DNA of 64,000 bases from Flaccisagitta enflata. Taxonomy: Eukaryota; Chaetognatha; Sagittoidea; Aphragmophora. Numbering within the stretch: position 1 is the first letter of the stretch; each line of letters starts with the position of its first letter. The notes below the pieces were generated by a model. It saw only the letters and a program-made list of their open reading frames with translations. It was not told the origin of the DNA and ran no database searches. The stretch lies in assembly GCA_965153355.1 (NCBI GenBank), contig OZ231126.1:57412001-57476000 (forward strand). Direction: 5' to 3'. The translations under genes were made by a program, and so were the position numbers. Of this stretch, positions 11,068 through 22,530 are shown in pieces.

Positions 11068-12895
11068 TTAAGAAATAAATTCTCGCACCCAAATTCTCAT
11101 CCTATGCAAAGCAGCATAATCGCCGTCTTCCGTTTCCAAAACTCTGAGCCCCAAGCATCTGAATGTCCTCGGTCCACAAATTGCTGTACTTCGAGCTGAT
11201 GTTGCTGCACCTGCTGTTGCCGCATCTGCCGTCAATGCACCAACTATTGCCACACCTGCTGGTGCTGCACCTGCTAATGCTACCCCTGCTGTTGCTGAAC
11301 CTACTGTTGCTGAACCTGTTGTTGATGCACCTGCTGTTGCTGCACCCTCTGTTGCTGAACCTGCTAATGTTGCACCTGCTGTTACTGAACTTGTTGTTGC
11401 AGCACCTGTTGTAGCTGCACCAGCTGTTACTGCACCTGCTGTTGTTGAACCTGTTGTTGCTGTACCTGCTAATGTTGCACCTGCTGTTACTGCACCTGCT
11501 AATGTTGCACCTGCTGTTACTGCACCTGCTGTTGCTGCACCTGCTGTTGCTGAACCTGTTGTTGATAAACCTTCTGTTGCTGCACCTGCGATTGCTGCAC
11601 CTGCGATTGCTGCACCTGCAGTTACTGCACCTGCTGTTGTTGCGCCTGCAGTTGCTGCACCTGCTGTTGCTACATTTGCTGTTGCTGCACCTGCTGTTAC
11701 TGCACCTGCTGTTGCTGCACCTACTGTTGCTGCACCTGCTGTTCCTGAACCTGATGTTGCTGCACCTGTTGTTGCTGTACCTGCTGTTGCTCTACCTGCT
11801 GTTGCTAAACCTGCTGTCGCTGCACCTGCTGTTGCTGCACCTATTGTTGCTGTACCTGTTGTTGCTGTACCTGCTGTTGCTGTACCTGCTGTTGCTAAAC
11901 CTACTGTTGATGCACCTGCTGTTGCTGCACCTGCTGTTGCTGCACCTGCTGTTCCCACACCTGCTGTTGCTGCACCTGCTGTTGCTGAACCTGTTGTTGC
12001 TGTACCTGATGTTGCTGCACCTCTTGTTGCTGCACCTTTCATTCCTGAACCTGTTGCTGCTGGACCTGTTGTTACCGCACCTACTGTTGCTGAACCTGTG
12101 GTTGCTGCACCTGTTGTTGCTGAACCTGTTGTTGCAGCACCTGTTGTTGCTGAACCTGCTGTTGCTATACCTGCTGTTGCTGCACCTGTCGTTGCTGCGC
12201 CTGTTTTTGCTGTACCTGATGTTGCTGCACCTCTTGTTGCTGCACCTTTCATTCCTGAACCTGTTGCTGCTGGACCTGTTGTTACCGCACCTACTGTTGC
12301 TGAACCTGTGGTTGCTGCACCTCTTGTTGCTGAACCTGTTGTTGCAGCACCTGTTGTTGCTGAACCTGCTGTTGCTGTGCCTGTTGTTGCTGCACCAGTT
12401 GTGGCTGCACCAGTTATTGCTGCACCTGTTGTTGCTGCAGCTGTTGTTCCTTCACCTGTTGCTGCCGCACCTGTTGTTGCCGCCTCTACTGTAGCTGAAC
12501 CTGTTGTTGCTTCACCTGTTGTTGCCGCACCTTCTGTTGCTGCAACTGTTGTTGCTGCACCTATTGTTGCTGCACCTGTTGCTGCTGTTGTAACTTTGAG
12601 TTCTTCTGCAAGTACTGTTGCTGCACGTCCCTCTGCTCCCGCCACTCCCCATCCCACTTCACAACCGCGACTCTCTCCCCTCGATTTGATCTTCTGGCCT
12701 GATAAATCTTCGCAAAGAACTCTCCAATCACCATCATTATGAGGATCGCATTTGTCATCATTAGAACCAACAAACTGCCATTTGGATGGCATCCACTGAC
12801 GAGCTGCTTCAAAGGTGTAACCGGACGCAGTTTGTTGTGGCAGGAAGGAGATGCTTGAAGGGATGACAATGATGTTGTTGTTGTTGTTGTTGTTT

Positions 12896-12978
<83 letters not shown>

Positions 12979-13089
12979 GGTAGTGGGATGATATAGATCA
13001 TCAAATTCAAACCAAATCATAGCCACAAAGGAAGATGACGCAGACTTTTTGCCAGATGACCAGAAGGCTTTGGGATTGTCTGTGATGCC
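11068..13089 (-). CDS. Discoidin-like gene copy 3, last exon with giant in-frame repeat
   Basis: A 674-codon terminal exon (stop at 11068) opened by a canonical acceptor (TCTCTAATGCAG before GGC at 13089, phase 0). In order it encodes NPKAFWSSGKK and FVAMIWFEF, a poly-Asn tract of about 35 residues, SISFLPQQ, MPSKWQFVGSNDDKC, DWRVLCEDLSG, about 460 residues of Thr/Ala/Gly pentapeptides, then CGPRTFRCLGLRV and YAALHRMRIW. These blocks match copies 1 and 2 in the same order. The pattern (FW, WQFVGSND, W..L, FRCLGLRV, M.IW) fits a galactose-binding-like fold of the F5/8 type C (discoidin) kind, normally about 150 residues, usually extracellular and binding glycans or lipids. The repeat sits between the two halves of the domain, exactly where copy 1 has an intron. 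The whole exon stays open despite two repeat expansions. It could be a mucin-like lectin or a recently dead copy. Confidence 0.68.
11195..12592. repeat. 15-bp coding minisatellite, ~90 units
   Basis: Imperfect tandem of a 15-bp unit (plus strand GCTGTTGCTGCACCT) inside the copy 3 exon. Because 15 is a multiple of three, each unit gives five residues (Gly-Ala/Ser-Ala-Thr-x on the minus strand). A 210-bp block of 14 units is repeated at about 12,001 and 12,211, showing recent internal duplication. All units keep the frame. Long Leu- or Val-Ala-Pro-rich plus-strand frames over it are mirror products. Confidence 0.9.
12873..12979. repeat. (GTT)n / (AAC)n microsatellite coding poly-Asn
   Basis: About 35 GTT triplets with one GTTTTT interruption, read on the minus strand as AAC (Asn) within the domain of copy 3. 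It replaces the linker that is RQNLGAV in copy 1. Confidence 0.9.
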
Positions 13090-14151
13090 CTGCATTAGAG
13101 ACAAGAAGTAGAAATCTAGTTCACACAAGCATTTACAGGGGCATGTTAATTGGGGACGCAACATAACATGATTTTGACTTTGCCACCTGGGCATATGATG
13201 TAATAGTGCATAACGACATTTATCCTATGTGTAAAAGGCAAACAGCATCAGATCACAACATTTACATAACGGAAATAGTTCTCCTTGTCTCAGGGCCTTT
13301 TTGATTGAGTCTTAGTGGACAGGACAAAGTTGGCCTTTTGTTTTTTTCCAAACCGCCAACAAACTCAATCTCAAATTCTTGAAATCTGAGTCGGTAACCC
13401 GTCATTGCGTTTGCTCGGCTCTGAGCTAGACCATGAACTCGCGGTTACATTTTTCTGTCACTAAACATGCGTCAGATTCTCGAATCGGTGTCATCCTTGT
13501 TCTTAGCTTTGTTCTTGGCTTTGTTCTTTGGCTTGTTAATGAGCGAAATCCTCAATTCTGAGATCTTCGAGGCTGGATGTTCACGAGCCACAGAACCTAG
13601 AGCTGTGATTGGCTATTGCAAAATGACATGATCGCTCATTGGCTGGCATATCATATGTTTGTGAGAATCACAAGTAGTTACGTTAAATGTGGGGAATCGT
13701 GGCAGCCAATAGCATCGTTTTAAAGTTACAATTAGCTAATCAGGAAATTATGATAGGTATCGGAAGGTTACGTCACTAACTGGTTGACTGTTTTTGTATC
13801 AAGAGCAGCTGAGATGTTGTTACCTTTCCAAGCAATGAGAAAACGGGTTTCTTTAGTTAAGGGATAATTCGAGTTGGGATTTTCCCATGCAATGTGATTT
13901 ATGACAAACCCGGTGAGCCCAGGGACTTCAAGAAACACTAGAAATCATGATAGTTCAAAATGACCAATCCTCGCTAGTCTTAGTGAGACACCTGAAACAC
14001 ATTTTACATATGCTCAATCGGAAAAGCCAAAATCATGCTCTATGGCGTCCCCCAATGTTGATTAATGGAACAAAATTACTATTCTGATAGATCTAATCTA
14101 ATGAGAAATGTAAATGAAAGAGAGTCTCAGCTCCACCTTGCTATTGCCCAC

Positions 14152-14213
14152 CTGTCTTGCGCTGAAATCTTTGCCGTTGCTGGCCCGGAATTCTGAGCTG
14201 TGTAGTCCAGCTC
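14152..14213 (-). CDS. Discoidin-like gene copy 3, internal exon
   Basis: 62-nt exon with acceptor CCTCTCCCCAG and donor ACAG/GTGGGC. It enters in phase 1 and leaves in phase 0, so it joins in frame to the exon beginning at 13089. It encodes SSEFRASNGKDFSARQ, matching the ANSKFRHDFSAD segment of copy 2, the start of the discoidin-like domain. The intron upstream of it carries a long GA tract. Confidence 0.65.
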
Positions 14214-14243
14214 CTGGGGAGAGGATTTAACTTGATAGGTATG

Positions 14244-14502
<259 letters not shown>

Positions 14503-14995
14503 AATTAAAAAGAATGATTGATTTTTTCCATGGTGCTGCTTCAATGTTTATAAATTTTCTCCTGGGCGTTTTATATAAGAAATCTTTTGCAATTTGCCAC
14601 AGTGGTTATTTGGTCAATTACCACAGTGAAGGCATAGTGAAGTCATAGTGAAGGCAATTGACTAATATCGTTGGTTACTCTTCATGAGAGGCATACGTAG
14701 TAATACTAGTAATAGAATCAGCTTTAATTAAGGAATTTGTCACAAAAGATGAGACTTATAACCGTGCCTTTCATCTATAATAAACGATTATCATCAGGGA
14801 ATACCTCAAGGTTTCCAATCAAAAGAAACCTATATGAAATCATACTGATAATTATAATAAGATATAGAACATATTTTAAGGCTTGTATAGCACAACAAAT
14901 AAAAACAATTGAGCATCTTTTAATTTACTCCTGCGCACTCATTTTTTAATCTGCCTAAAACTTTTTTAGGTAGTAATAATGAATCAAATTATCTA

Positions 14996-15197
14996 CTCAG
15001 CAAAAAAATCAGAACTCAAAAAAGTTAATTTTTGGGCCCCTGGCATCACTTTTTGTGAAAAAACATCAGAAAGAAAAGAAGGGGAAAAACTCCATAATTA
15101 CAACTTTAGGAAATTCATTCTGACAACTTTTACAAAAATTGATGCTACGGGTAGAAAAATTAACTTTTTTGAGTTCTGATTTTTTTGCTGAGTCACA
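14996..15197. mobile_element. Foldback MITE with ~70-bp inverted arms
   Basis: The left arm (CAGCAAAAAAATCAGAACTC...AAGTTAATTTT) is inverted on the right (AAAATTAACTTTTTT...GATTTTTTTGCTG), the arms being about 70 bp and imperfect. A solitary right arm of the same family lies at about 15,325-15,385. Non-coding, inside an intron of copy 3. Confidence 0.75.
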
Positions 15198-15470
15198 AAA
15201 TTGACATACTATGAACATCTGAAGAGCTTTTTGAGGCTGCCAAAAAAAATTAGCCCGTAGTAACAATTGTAAATCATGTGAAAGTTATATGCAATTGGCG
15301 AATCATCATTTGAGTAATTTTGCAAAAAATGATGCTACAGCTACAAAAACTAACTTTTTTGAGTTCTGATTTTTTTGCTGAATCAAAAATTTGTCATACT
15401 TCTACCACCTAAAAGGATTTGAAGTTATTCCAAAAGATGAGTTTGAAGTGACATTTTGAAAATCACTGTC

Positions 15471-15632
15471 TTTTTAGTTGCGGACACGCAACTCTATAAG
15501 AGCCTTTGTCCGTCCGTCCGTTGGTCGGTCGGTCGGTCCGTTGGTGAGCACGAGTCGAAAAGTGTGAAAACGCGCCTTTCCGCCCCTGCCCACCCGTCCG
15601 CAACTGGTGTGGCCGTTTATCCGGCCTTGTTT
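15471..15632 (-). mobile_element. HINE element, GTTGCG stem type
   Basis: Minus-strand copy: on the plus strand it runs from TTTTTAGTTGCGGACACGCA (stem) through GTCC/GGTC microsatellite to CCCGTCCGCAACTGG and TTTATCCGGCCTTGTTT. The 5' subterminal GTTGCGGAC equals the stem arm. Confidence 0.72.
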
Positions 15633-15676
15633 ATTTTTGCCATAGTTAGATGCGCTGTAATAAAGCCAAAATTTAC

Positions 15677-15768
15677 CTGTTAAAGAAGGCCAGAAAACCT
15701 CTTCTTTCGATCCGCGACATTCTTTGAAATATCTCAGTTTGCCATTTGCCGACATAGAATAAGAGATG
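15677..15768 (-). CDS. Discoidin-like gene copy 3, upstream exon
   Basis: 92-nt exon with a classical acceptor (TTTTTTTTCCTCAG) and donor (TTAACAG/GTAAAT). It enters in phase 2 and leaves in phase 1, matching the phase-1 entry of the exon at 14213. It encodes SMSANGKLRYFKECRGSKEE then VFWPSLTG. Copy 2 has the equivalent exon at 24,150-24,235 (GKLSYFSACCGSNQ...PPPTG), which supports both calls. The two Cys could form a small disulphide loop before the discoidin-like domain. The first exon is not identified. Confidence 0.65.
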
Positions 15769-15929
15769 CTGAGGAAAAAAAACATTAAAATCTGCTTCTG
15801 GCTATACATGGTTGGTTCGCTGAACCGAGGCTTTTGAAAATGATTTGATTTACATGGTTGGTGCCCTGAGTTGATGCTTAGATGAGAGGGGATTTGATTT
15901 ACATGCGACAACGAAAGTGTTGCAAGAAA

Positions 15930-15931
<2 letters not shown>

Positions 15932-15999
<68 letters not shown>
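15932..15999. repeat. (GA)n microsatellite
   Basis: Uninterrupted GA repeat of about 68 bp. Confidence 0.97.
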
Positions 16000-16002
<3 letters not shown>

Positions 16003-16705
16003 TGCACGTGAACACGAAAATGGCATCTCAGACAAACGACTTCCAAAGAGAGAGAACCTAGATTTCCAGATTAGTTGTCTTTACCTCGGTCTTCCCGAGG
16101 TTTTTTTTTCTTTTCTGATTTATTTAAGTATTCTAATCAAGGAGAAAACTTATACTAATGACTTCGTTGAATGATTTGCTTCATGATGCTACATATCCAC
16201 ATGTTGCGGAAACTGTGCGAATCCGCATCATCTTCTGATCATCATTAGCAGGTGGTTTTGACATGATATTGTTATTTATTGCGGAATTATGACACCCCTG
16301 ACCCACTGAGCACCATGAAAACCACTAGAATGACTTCGCTTTAACTCGCATTCCAGATCCATGGCCTGGAACGTACATCAAACATCGAATTAAAGAGTTG
16401 GCGCAGAAAAATGAAAACGGCAGTTCGTAAAAAAAGTCGTTAGCGGGCTAGGAATGATGTGTTGTAATCAAATCCTATCAATTAGAGTGATATCTGAATG
16501 TGTTTCTTTAGAAAATCTATGTTTTATCACATTCTGAAAAATAAATCGGAACACTGTATAAGCAAAAACTCGTCTACCACAATTTTTTTCCGCTTGGTCA
16601 CCAACTTAAAAAGGCAAGACACTTTTCTGAGATGGAAAATCTGAAGTATGCCGTGATTTGGGTTTCTGTCATCTGGATTGAGTGACATGTATGGAGAGAA
16701 CAAGA
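16000..16705. other. No gene recognised
   Basis: Ordinary AT-rich sequence. If copy 3 has further 5' exons they may lie here, but I see none with good splice sites. Confidence 0.35.
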
Positions 16706-16709
16706 ACAA

Positions 16710-16755
16710 TACACAAACAGACAGGACAGATAGAAAGACAGACAGACAGACAGGT

Positions 16756-16829
<74 letters not shown>
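16710..16829. repeat. (ACAG)n-(CA)n compound microsatellite
   Basis: ACAG/GATA-like units pass into about 36 CA dinucleotides. It abuts the left arm of the foldback element that begins at 16,831. Confidence 0.95.
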
Positions 16830-16830
<1 letters not shown>

Positions 16831-16831
<1 letters not shown>

Positions 16832-17340
16832 GGGCAAGCATTGTGGAAAAACAAATGAAGCCAGGGGAGTGATATTTAGAATATAGGCTAATAAAAGGAT
16901 GTTTTATTCCCTATGATAGCTGGTTGCTATGGAAACACATTTCCATGTAGTCTCCCAAAAATATCAACATTTTGAGAAATTTTTTCAGGGAACATTGTTT
17001 AAAATCAAATTTACAACAACTTTCCCACAGTATGTTCTGTAAGAATATCGCCTGTTTGGCCGTTGCTAGGGGCTGTCACACATAGTTACGCTCCCTAGTA
17101 ACAGCCAAACTAGCGATATTCTTACAAAACATACTGTGGGAAAGTTGTTGTAAATTTGATTTTAAGCAATGTTCCCTGAAAATAATTCTCAAATTGCTGA
17201 TATTTTTGCGAGTTTACATGGAAATGTGTTTTCATGGCAACCAGCTATCATGAGGAATAAAGCATCCTTTTACATATTTGTCTATATTCCAAATATCACT
17301 CTCCTGGCTTCATTTATCTTTCCACAATGCTTGCCCCTGT
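16831..17340. mobile_element. ~510-bp palindromic foldback element
   Basis: Left arm from GGGGCAAGCATTGTGG is mirrored by CCACAATGCTTGCCCC at the right end. Arms are roughly 245 bp each with a centre near 17,083 (CACACATAGTTACG). The inner part (CAACTTTCCCACAGTATGTT, GTTGCTAGGG) is the same core found in the mariner-type MITEs at 22.1, 31.5 and 42.2 kb. No ORF. Confidence 0.85.
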
Positions 17341-17342
17341 TA

Positions 17343-17372
17343 TCTCAAGTCTAGACGGAATCTACTGTATCT
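17343..17372. mobile_element. Orphan mariner-like terminal repeat
   Basis: Plus-strand AGTCTAGACGGAATCTACTG-TA is close to the right TIR of the element at 38,632-40,004 and is flanked by TA. No matching left end was found. Confidence 0.4.
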
Positions 17373-17920
17373 TGATTCTTGAATGCGCGTTTCTTTTTTG
17401 CTTTTCAACTCATGTGTGATGGAAGGTCCAACGGACCAAACGACGAACAGACAAATCCTCTTACCAAAACATTTCCCATCGGTGAAAGAATATATTTGCG
17501 TGTGTGGTCATGACTGTTTCGTACCAATTCTGATTTTGTAAAAACTAAATTTTTCAGTGGAAACAATAGAATTATTTGGCTCCCTGCGAGCACGAATCGA
17601 TATTTGAACGACTCATCTGGAAAACCATCGGGGGATGGCCTGGTGGAGCTCTTATTCAGGTTAAACAGATTCTGGTTTCATCGCTACATTCTCTTAGGTT
17701 GAATACTAGTTCATATACAATATCAGTGTACAGTATCTTGAAAGCGAATTTAAACCTCAAATGATAATGAAGTAGGACAACAACAAAAATTGATCGTTTT
17801 TAGATTTATCGGGACAATATTCATCAGTATCTATAAGAAACAAATGATTTGGGGCCTTAGATGATTCTATATCGTGTGCAGTGCACTCAAAAATAAAAGA
17901 CAAAGGGTGATGATTGAACA
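17373..17920. other. No gene recognised
   Basis: Unremarkable AT-rich DNA between the foldback element and a HINE. Confidence 0.4.
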
Positions 17921-17921
17921 A

Positions 17922-18307
17922 AACAAAAAAAGCAAGGGTCACAATATTGTTGCGGACGGGTGGGCAGGGGCATCCAACCCCCATCTACACCCTAACCCAC
18001 TTCCAACACTCAAACACTCGAACATTTTCAGAACCTATTTTACGGAAAACTAGGAGTGGTGCGCGTATCAACTAGTCAGTGAGGGTTCACAAGGCCCTCT
18101 TCCATTTATTTCAGTTTGGGTATAGCGAGGGATATTTTCCCACATTTCATACACAAAAAGTATCGAAAACGCTTGTTTCCCCACTTTTCAACTCGATCAC
18201 CATGACCAACGGACGGACGGACGGACGGACGGACGGACGGACGGACGGACCAACGGATGGATGGACGGACAAAGCCTCTTATAGAGTTGAGTGTCCGCAA
18301 CTAAAAA
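17922..18307 (+). mobile_element. HINE element, GTTGCG stem type
   Basis: Starts near AACAAAAAAAGCAAGGGTC, with TTGTTGCGGACGGGTGGGCA as the 5' motif, then (GACG)n at 18,211-18,250, then GTTGAG-TGTC-CGCAAC-TAAAAA. One stem arm carries a mismatch (GTTGAG for GTTGCG). Confidence 0.72.
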
Positions 18308-18309
18308 AT

Positions 18310-18645
18310 GCCAGGTAGACAGATGGACAAACAATTTCTTTCTGAAAACGACGGTACACTCCTCCAAGTTTCTTTTCACTATTCAGAGTCACAAAAAAAT
18401 GCTTTAAAAAGCCTTTAAAACAACTTTGCGATGGACGGACTGACCGACGGACTGACAGACCGACAGACTGACTAACGAACTGACCAACCAGCCAACAAGT
18501 GCTAATTAATGCCTTAAGACCTTTACAATGTCTTAAAAACGCTTAAAAAACCTTTTAGACGACTTTGTGATGGACCGACCAACCAACGGACAGACCGACG
18601 GACCGAAAAGTGGCTTATAGAGTCGCGTATCACGCGACTAAAAAA
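18310..18645 (+). mobile_element. HINE element, CCAAGTTTCTT core type
   Basis: Core CTCCAAGTTTCTTTTCACTA, two GACC/GACG blocks, and 3' stem GTCGCGTATCACGCGAC followed by TAAAAAA. The same core, inverted, is in the copies at 27,811-28,083 and 28,636-29,020 (CTTGGAGCAGTAAA). Confidence 0.65.
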
Positions 18646-18774
18646 CTGAAACAAGAATACATAAGGACATTAAATAAAAATACTGAAATTGAAAATAGGG
18701 TAAGAATGAGCGAACATTAATAAAAAACAGTAAATGGACAAGCAAACAAGAATCACAACTAGTAGATACGGGAG

Positions 18775-19200
18775 TAAACAAGGCTGGATACGCGGCTACC
18801 CCAGTGAGCAGGGGCAGTGACTGAGAATCCTAGAAGGTCACTGAATAATTTGGGCAGGAGCAGTGAGCTAATGGTCAGCTCATGGCTCATGGTCAGCGGT
18901 ACCCGATGCCCTGCTTGGAGTGATTAGCAGAAGAAGTGAGTGAGAGCAGGGCAGCGTCCCCAAAGGGCCGATGTCCTGTAGGACACAGGGGTAAATTTCC
19001 TTACGTCCATCCGTCCTGAGAGGTCAAAATTTAGGCTCGAGAGGGCAAGTTTGAGGCCTCATAGGACATATTTCAGGCCAGAGAGGACTGGGAGACCATA
19101 GAGGCCAGAGAAGCCAGAGAGGCCCGAATTGGCTGAATAATGGTCTAGGAGGGCTGATTTTAGGCTAAATAGGGGAGATTTTATGCTAAAGAGGGCTGAT
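18775..19200. mobile_element. HINE 5' fragment and a fragment of the 48.4-kb TIR family
   Basis: AAACAAGGCTGGATACGCGG with GGGGCAGTGA marks a HINE 5' end (18,776 on). From 18,952, AGGACACAGGGG and GAGGCCTCATAGG-type units match the element at 48,380-49,010. Neither has its other end here. Confidence 0.5.
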
Positions 19201-19763
19201 TTTGAGTTTGATTTGCTCATCACACCTATGAGGTGGTTGTGGTAATAATAGTAAATTTTGGACATTTTGGCTGCAAAAATGGGCTACTTCTCTTTATAAA
19301 TCTGACTAAAAATCCATGAGATTATAAAACTAGAGCTCAAGAGCTAACCAGTGGTGCAATCCGCATGTTTCTATCATTTTTTGGTAAAATTTGAGACCAT
19401 TTCAAAGATGGAATGGTAAGAAAAAAAAAAGAAATCCTACTTTTTTGGCCATTTTTGAAAGTACATGATCAACTTTAAACTAATGGCATTTCTAAACGGT
19501 TTGACACACAGAGACAAGATTGCGCTCAGATTGTAGATTTTTCAATGAAGATTAAAATGCTCATAAATTTTGTTCACTTATGTTAGCGAGCAGTTGAGAT
19601 ATCTCTCTTTAAAGGTGCTGCCAGACATATTTCCTTGATAGTAGTTGGCAGAATTTGGCGAAATTTGGCAGAATTTGAACGTGTTTGGCAGAAATTGGAA
19701 GAATTTGTCAGAATTTGGCAGAATTTGGGTTTTGATGCCGAGGGGGTGGACGGAGGAGAAGAA
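19201..19763. other. No gene recognised
   Basis: A short GAATTTGGCA-type tandem (about 19,645-19,730) precedes the MITE at 19,773. Nothing else is identifiable. Confidence 0.4.
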
Positions 19764-19772
19764 GAAGGAGGA

Positions 19773-20288
19773 TTGGGTGCTTCACATAGCAAAAGTTGTT
19801 TATTTTTTTTCGCCCTCTTTACCTAAAGTGGAGTGGCTTATTTTCGGACCCTTACCATTTTTCTTTTATCAAAAATTGTTCATCTTCCGTTTTTTAGAAA
19901 ATTGCTTTTGAGGGCCTAATTTGCATAATGCAGTGGGATAAAACAATCTGCTGATATTGTTTGATTTAGCTTTAACAAATTTTTATTTTTCAAAGAAATG
20001 CAATTCTACCTTTTCATAAGCTTTTTCATAGCTTATGTTCTAATATTTAAGTTTATTTTTACAAGCATCATAATTTTTCTATAACAAATAATTGTCCTTT
20101 TTGTAACAAAACTGCACAGGATTTTGCTGAATTCTGGGAAATCTGTGGAAACTTTAAGGCCAAAACAAAAACGGAAGATGAAGGAATTTTAAAAAAAAGA
20201 AAATAGTCATCTTTATGATTTTTGCTCCTCCACATTACCTAAGTAGGGTGAAGGGATACTCCCAACTTTTGCTATGCGAAGCACGCAA
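19773..20288. mobile_element. MULE/Merlin-like MITE, copy 1, 9-bp TSD
   Basis: Termini TTGGGTGCTTC...GAAGCACGCAA; the inverted repeat extends through ACATAGCAAAAGTTG. Flanked by an exact 9-bp duplication GAAGGAGGA (19,764-19,772 and 20,289-20,297). The 516-bp interior is non-coding. A 9-bp duplication with TIRs is typical of Mutator-like and some Merlin elements. Confidence 0.85.
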
Positions 20289-20297
20289 GAAGGAGGA

Positions 20298-20413
20298 GGA
20301 GAAGGAGAAATTTCCCCCTATGTGAAAGCATAGGTCATCGGCCCCTTCGGGGCCGCTGGCCAAAAGTACCAACAGTCTATTCTTGACAATATGTTATCAT
20401 TATCAATGCTACA

Positions 20414-20450
<37 letters not shown>

Positions 20451-21925
20451 CCAAGCAGCCTACCCAGGCTTGACAGGTATGAAAACAGCATACTTAGTAA
20501 GTTCTTGAGAGGCATTGTATTTGTAAATCAATCTCATGAGACTCCTGACAATGTTTCGCCTGCTCCTACATAAAATCAAACGGAGCACATTAAGCTAGTA
20601 AGGATTCGCCTGAGCGGAAATGATTGATCTTTCAACTTCTTCTCATGTAATCAGTCTTATCATTCTTATCATTCCCATCATTCTTTTTGAGAACTGGTCC
20701 ATTAAAGAACTATTTTGTGCTTAGGCAATAAGAACAATAGTCGTTTTGTCCACTGACTGTATACAAGCGGAAGTGCCAAAACTATTCGTCCCGCACTTGT
20801 CCCTATAATAATTGAATTATTGACGTCCATGATAGTTAAGGTATCCAATGACCCAACCTGACCAAGCTAGATAGATAGGTTCCATTATACTTTTTTAATG
20901 TGCGCACGCCGTGTCTGTCCCTACATCAATCCTGTTCCTGTTGGGGACACTTTAGTTCATTATGTAGGGGGCGATATCAGCAAGGGTTAAAAAGCTCGCT
21001 CGAAAAAGATTTTAAGCACTTTGACTAAAGTGAGGACGCTGAATAACACTAGGGAAATCATAAGTCCTCAGCATTACTCGTTTTGATGTTTTACAAACTT
21101 ATTTCATAAAAAAAAGTGAAAAAAAAAAAAGATAATTATTCTACGACTTCTTTCTAAAACTCATCTCCACTGACATTTTCTCTAAGTCACAGTAAACATT
21201 CTGATGTATCATTGCACTTTGAGAAAGAGAGACTGACCGGCTAAAACCGACAAAAAAAAGGACAGATGGATACACTGATGTGCAGAGTGTCTTTATCAAG
21301 GGAGAATACGACTGCAATTTAGCACCATGAAAAAATTTATTTGGTGAGAGGTAATGCCAGTGCGTACTTCACTACACCATAGAAGGACAGAAACGATGAC
21401 AAGGAAAATTGCACCATAAACATCACCTTTACATACATCTTCATCCGAGTAAGGAAGTAGATCTAGAAGGAAAAGTTTAATATCTTCCAAACCGAATGAG
21501 TGACATCGATAGAAAAAAATGACTATGATACTTATGAAATGCTATAGATTGAAAAAAAATGTATCAGTCTGCGCTTAGGTTGACCTTTAAGTCCCCGGAC
21601 TTTAACTCTGAATGCAAGAACAGAAAATTGTATCAAACATCATGTCAGTTAATTCAATATAAAAAATCGAGGGTGTTTGGATCCTTTGTTTTTTGCAGGA
21701 GATCCAAAACAGATTTTCAAGCCCCTTCCATCGATGCCGCTGCCGGAATTGTAGAAGCTGGCGCTCGGCCGTAGTGGTTCTTTCTTACACACAGTTGAAT
21801 TCAATTTCAGAGCGATTTCAGAACTGTTGAAACCCTCAAGCTCATCTTTTTCAAGCCCTACATTATGAGCAGTTTATCTGAATGAGGGGGAATTTGGTGT
21901 TCATGATTTATATTTGTAATGTTAT
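20298..21925. other. No gene recognised; short (GTT)n
   Basis: A GTT tract lies at about 20,413-20,452. A minus-strand hydrophobic stretch near 21,350-21,430 (FMVQFSLSSFLSF) could be a signal-peptide exon for the downstream discoidin-like copy 3, but the splice phase is not established. Confidence 0.3.
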
Positions 21926-22522
21926 GCATGGTGACCTATCATTCCATGATATTTCTTCTTGAAGATGAATTCCCAATCCTCCAATCATTAAGATTTCCCT
22001 TTAACACAAAATAGTATAAATTGTCCATTTCCCCACCCCCGTAGTTTAATTGAGAGGAGGGGTACAGTGGGGTTCGTGGAATAACAGCCTAAACTGGAGG
22101 AAGGTGTTTAAGTGTCTTAATTTCATTTGATAAACTTGATATTTGAAATATAAGTTGTTCACTTGATGCTTTTGTCCCTGAGTTTTTTGGTTGCTATGGA
22201 AACCAAAATTATTTTTTCAAACATTGATTACCACTAAAATATCAATATTTTGAGAAATATTGTCAGGGAACATTGCTCAAAATTAAATTTGCTACAACTT
22301 TCCCACAGTATGTTCTGTAAGAATATTGCTCGTTTGGCCGTTGCTAGGGGGCATCACACCTAGCAATCACTAAATGAAACTTAAATACCTTCCTCCAGTT
22401 TAGGCTGTTATTCCACGAACCCCACTGTAACAGCTAGGGAGTCGGATCCCCATAGTTCCTTTTTTTCAATTAGATTTAGCCATTGCTGAATTGACTATCC
22501 CTGTCAATGCCAAAAATCAGCA
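21926..22522. repeat. Dispersed repeat shared with 56.2 kb, carrying two insertions
   Basis: CATGGTGACCTATCATTCC through GTCAATGCCAAAAATCAGCA matches 56,173-56,406 at high identity, except that a mariner-type MITE and, just after, a hAT-type MITE are present only here. Confidence 0.85.
22065..22427. mobile_element. Tc1/mariner-type MITE, TA target
   Basis: Ends CAGTGGGGTTCGTGGAATAA and its inverse, flanked by TA on both sides. The related locus at 56.3 kb has the intact empty site (GGGTAACAG), which fixes the boundaries. It contains the TTGCTATGGAAACC and CAACTTTCCCACAGTATG core. No transposase. Confidence 0.9.
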
Positions 22523-22530
22523 CTAACTTC

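Noticed and set aside
11442-12742. Long plus-strand frames rich in Leu or Val-Ala-Pro
   Set aside because: They are the mirror of the 15-bp minisatellite. Only the minus-strand frame joins conserved domain blocks at both ends with a good splice acceptor.
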